A stretch of 64,000 nt of DNA, taken from Artemia franciscana. Lineage: Eukaryota > Arthropoda > Branchiopoda > Anostraca > Artemiidae. Below the pieces are notes generated by a model. That model was not told where the DNA came from. It did not search any database and saw only the letters and a program-made list of their open reading frames with translations. Position 1 is the stretch's first letter. Every line of letters starts with the position of its first letter. The stretch is from positions 37,750,867-37,814,866 of the forward strand of contig NC_088868.1 in the NCBI RefSeq assembly GCF_032884065.1, written 5' to 3'. Below are positions 61,626-64,000 of this stretch, piece by piece. A program made the translations under genes and the position numbers.

Positions 61626-61748
61626 CTTCCATTCGAGCCTCCTCTTTCCGCATATACATTATCATCAAGTTACCAATAGACTTGTATTCTTCATAAGAGA
61701 TTTTAAGCTTCTTTGTAGGGGGTGCTCCACTACCTTGCCTCTCATCAC
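61626..61748 (-). CDS. MCM6: MCM6, third-from-last coding exon (partial gene)
   Basis: This exon follows the acceptor ttcattttctag and ends in phase 1 before gtactt. It reads DERQGSGAPPTKKLKISYEE and YKSIGNLMIMYMRKEEARME, matching the start of the MCM6 winged-helix region (L.F.EY..ISNLIVLHLRK.EEE in vertebrates; EEYKxL...LVLHMRAEEAR in insects). The preceding codon is split, so a further upstream exon exists, beyond the right edge or in short exons not seen. The acceptor chosen is the strongest near the start of homology; an alternative about 75 bp further upstream (ttgtgctgcag) keeps an open frame but adds residues unlike MCM6. Confidence 0.88.
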
Positions 61749-61859
61749 CTAGAAAATGAAATAGTTCATCCATTTGCCGAGAAATTATTGGTCTATTTGC
61801 TTGTAATGCAACTTCGCGGCACGCTCCACACTGCAGCACAAACTTGTATAGCACCAGTC

Positions 61860-61976
61860 CGCAAAAAGAGAGAAAAATAGATGAGAAAGATAGATAGAGA
61901 AAGATGAGAAAGAATAAATAAAAGATGAGAAAAATAGATAGAGAAAGATGAGGCAAAAAGAGAGAAAAATAGAGTT
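61860..61976 (+). repeat. GATA/GAAA-rich low-complexity stretch
   Basis: Irregular repeats of agatagatagagaaagatga and agagagaaaaatagatga. The long open frames on the opposite strand here follow from this bias. Confidence 0.9.
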
Positions 61977-62937
61977 ATACGTAGAAAGATTGTATTTTTG
62001 ATACCGTTTTGTTTGAAATACAAGCGCCCTTTGAGCAAAATTATGTCAGAGTTTCTGAGAAATCGCCAAGAGATTATTTGGTAGGAAAATACTGTTGAAA
62101 CCTTGAATGACAGCAATGAAATAAAATTAAAACCTAAAATTTAAGAGTGACATGGGGCAAAATTTAGGAGTTTTTTTTATTTAAAAAAGCTTAGAAAACG
62201 CATCACAAATTTGTCTATATTCATTTATGTTACGTTTTTACAAGTCAGAAAAAAACAATTGAGGGAGGAGGGAAGGGGGATTTGACCCCACTCCCCTGTT
62301 TACGACCTTGGGGACACGAAATTACGGAATTTTAAAAATTCACTTACGGATAACTTTCTATGAAAGCCCCACTTTGTAGGTTTTAGATTTTTATTCATTG
62401 AAGATTTTTGCTGAGTTAGGCTTTTTTCTCTGCATATGTTGGTGTTATGACGAAAAATAAATTTCATGTAATCAATTTTATGATTTTCTCTTTATTTATT
62501 GTTTCCATAGAAAGGATCCCAATTTGAACATATTACTTAATGATAAAACCATTACTGCTACATCAAGCAGTATTTATCTTTGAAAACTAAAGACACATCG
62601 ACTTAAAAATACAGTTTTTATGTTTTATTAGCCTTGTAGAATTCCGCCAATTTGACGCCACATTAACTAGAGACAAACATTAAACAAAACTAAACACACA
62701 TAGGACTTAATAAATACATAATCTCATCATCTGTTTCAATATTCCAAAATTTTATCTTGTTGAGAACGAATGAATTTATTTGCTCAGCCAAAATAATAAA
62801 GCATTGCACCAAATAATAGCCCCTCCCCCACCCAAACCGAGAGCTGAGCTGGTGACAGGCAGGTGCAAAGAAAACAAGGATTTCCGATGATCTTCAACGC
62901 GAAAAAAAGTAAACAGCCTTAAAAAAAGAACAAAACC

Positions 62938-62939
<2 letters not shown>

Positions 62940-62988
<49 letters not shown>
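62940..62988 (+). repeat. Poly-A run (~49 nt)
   Basis: An uninterrupted A run, possibly the tail of a retroposed sequence. The poly-Phe frames on the minus strand are artefacts. Confidence 0.95.
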
Positions 62989-62994
<6 letters not shown>

Positions 62995-63437
62995 GCAGTG
63001 CATGGATGGTAGTCACAACATGGACAAACAAACAAAAAAGAATAAAAAAGGGATATAAAAATATACCCATGTTCAATCATCAAAGCTCCCAACCAAAACT
63101 TAATATTTTTTGTTTCAAATTATACAGACTATATTATTTTTCTGATTTCTTTTTCTGATTATTTATCTTTCAGATTTATTAAATTATTCTTATTTAACTT
63201 TTCCAAAATATTAATTTCACTTTTCATTTTCAAATTATAAGAATATATCTACATGACTCAGCTATAATTTTTTCTCTAAAGTTATATGTTAAAAAAGAGA
63301 AATAAAGAGTGATGACCGGTAAAATGTAAAATTATTCTGAGTGCGACTGATTCTGACTCAGTTAGGTTTTATCAGGGTGGTGAGCACGGTCTGCCAGCGC
63401 TATTTGCATGACCCCAGTATCAATATTTTGGCAATCT

Positions 63438-63497
63438 GTCTCAAATGTGAACCACCTGTCTCAAATTTGAACCACCTGTCTCAAATTTGAACCAAGA
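63438..63497 (+). repeat. Three-copy 20-bp tandem repeat
   Basis: ctgtctcaaatgtgaaccac, ctgtctcaaatttgaaccac and ctgtctcaaatttgaaccaa lie directly end to end, with one mismatch between the first two copies. Confidence 0.95.
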
Positions 63498-63865
63498 TTA
63501 GAGTTGAATTCTTATTTTACTCGATAGAGAGTGGTTTTCAATGGCTGTCAGTGACGCTTTGACTATGGTATAGAATATTAATCTCCCTTTCAGTAATTGT
63601 ATGTCAATAGAAAACGGCTCTGATTAGTTGAAAATGATGCCATACGACCAATTTCATCCAATCAAAACCAATTCCACGCAACTGTTGGTTCAACTTTGAA
63701 ACAGATATTGACAACTTTGAGACTAAACAGATAAAAACTAAAAACTGCATATGAAGGTCTTCTTCATTAAAAATTAAATCCCCAATATTTCTTCATTTTT
63801 ATAGATATATATGGTTGAATGAGTTTCCCGCTGACTCATTCAAACAATCAGGTTTCATTTTGACA

Positions 63866-64000
63866 CTTGTATGATATAGCCCCGACCATTCAAGTTGTTC
63901 ATCCACTGACGCTTATTGTGAGACAAGACAAAGAGAAGTGACAGAATAGATGGGAAATATATAATTTGGGCTATATATTTGCACATTAGGGGGTGGTGTG
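63866..64000. mobile_element. Left part of a MITE of the 22929-23338 family, cut by the window edge
   Basis: acttgtatgatatagccccg ... caagttgttcat ... agaagtgacagaatagatgg ... tatatatttgcacattaggg follows the left half of the element at 22929. Its right terminus is outside the window. Confidence 0.8.

Larger units (their letters stand above)
61977..63865. other. MCM6 intron or upstream part, no exon recognised
   Basis: It contains an 'acgtatccagg'-family fragment (62180-62310), a 49-nt A run and a three-copy 20-bp repeat. No MCM6 AAA+ motif (Walker A, Walker B, arginine finger) was found on the minus strand, so the remaining exons lie outside the window. Confidence 0.5.

Noticed and set aside
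61588-61956. A 122-codon minus-strand protein covering the MCM6 exon
   Set aside because: Homology covers only about 61626-61748. The upstream part is low-complexity GATA-rich DNA, and the downstream part continues past a donor.
62776-63076. Poly-Phe frames on the minus strand
   Set aside because: They come from the 49-nt A run and have no other coding signal.

Overview
This 64 kb window is AT-rich animal nuclear DNA. Its genes are split by long introns with canonical GT-AG sites, and repeats of many families make up most of the sequence. The proteins are closest in style to arthropod homologues. The dominant dispersed repeats (an inverted-repeat family ending near 'gtaaggagcgacattaaaac', and a G/C-run-rich module) look like those I associate with brine shrimp (Artemia). 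That assignment is memory-based and unverified; 'arthropod, probably crustacean' is the safer statement.

Three protein genes can be supported exon by exon with matching splice phases. (1) On the + strand, the last three coding exons of a GPI-anchored Ly6/uPAR three-finger protein (2563-2682, 10590-10768, 14321-14407); its signal-peptide exon is not visible and probably lies left of the window. (2) On the - strand, a complete four-exon TIMM21 gene for the mitochondrial presequence-translocase subunit TIM21 (33527 down to 20011, 218 codons). (3) On the - strand, the last three coding exons of MCM6, a replicative helicase subunit (61748 down to 53553), covering its C-terminal winged-helix region; the rest lies right of the window. 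A fourth, unrecognised gene is suggested by an isolated + strand terminal exon at 39120-39258. These genes have no evident joint function; the window is a slice of ordinary housekeeping and cell-surface genes in a transposon-rich landscape.

Layout: 1-14.4 kb is the Ly6 gene, with a 44-unit 80-bp satellite filling one intron and duplicated segments in the next. 14.4-20 kb holds a tRNA-Ser-derived SINE, a 215-bp tandem array and a LINE 3' end. 20-33.6 kb is TIMM21, whose introns hold MITEs, an ankyrin pseudogene, a composite inverted-repeat element and nested LINE fragments. 35.4-37.45 kb is a higher-order tandem array with an A-B-B-B pattern. 37.45-53.2 kb is a transposon graveyard (composite element, Mutator-like and two hAT transposase remnants, a LINE inserted into one of them). 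53.5 kb to the right end is the MCM6 3' portion with microsatellites, short tandem arrays and MITEs.

No bacterial-type operon, CRISPR array or intact autonomous transposon was seen. The most notable non-genic structures are the A-B-B-B array, the satellite with its own duplicated 7-unit block, the repeated composite element with internal foldbacks, and a hammerhead-ribozyme-like motif near 12.5 kb.
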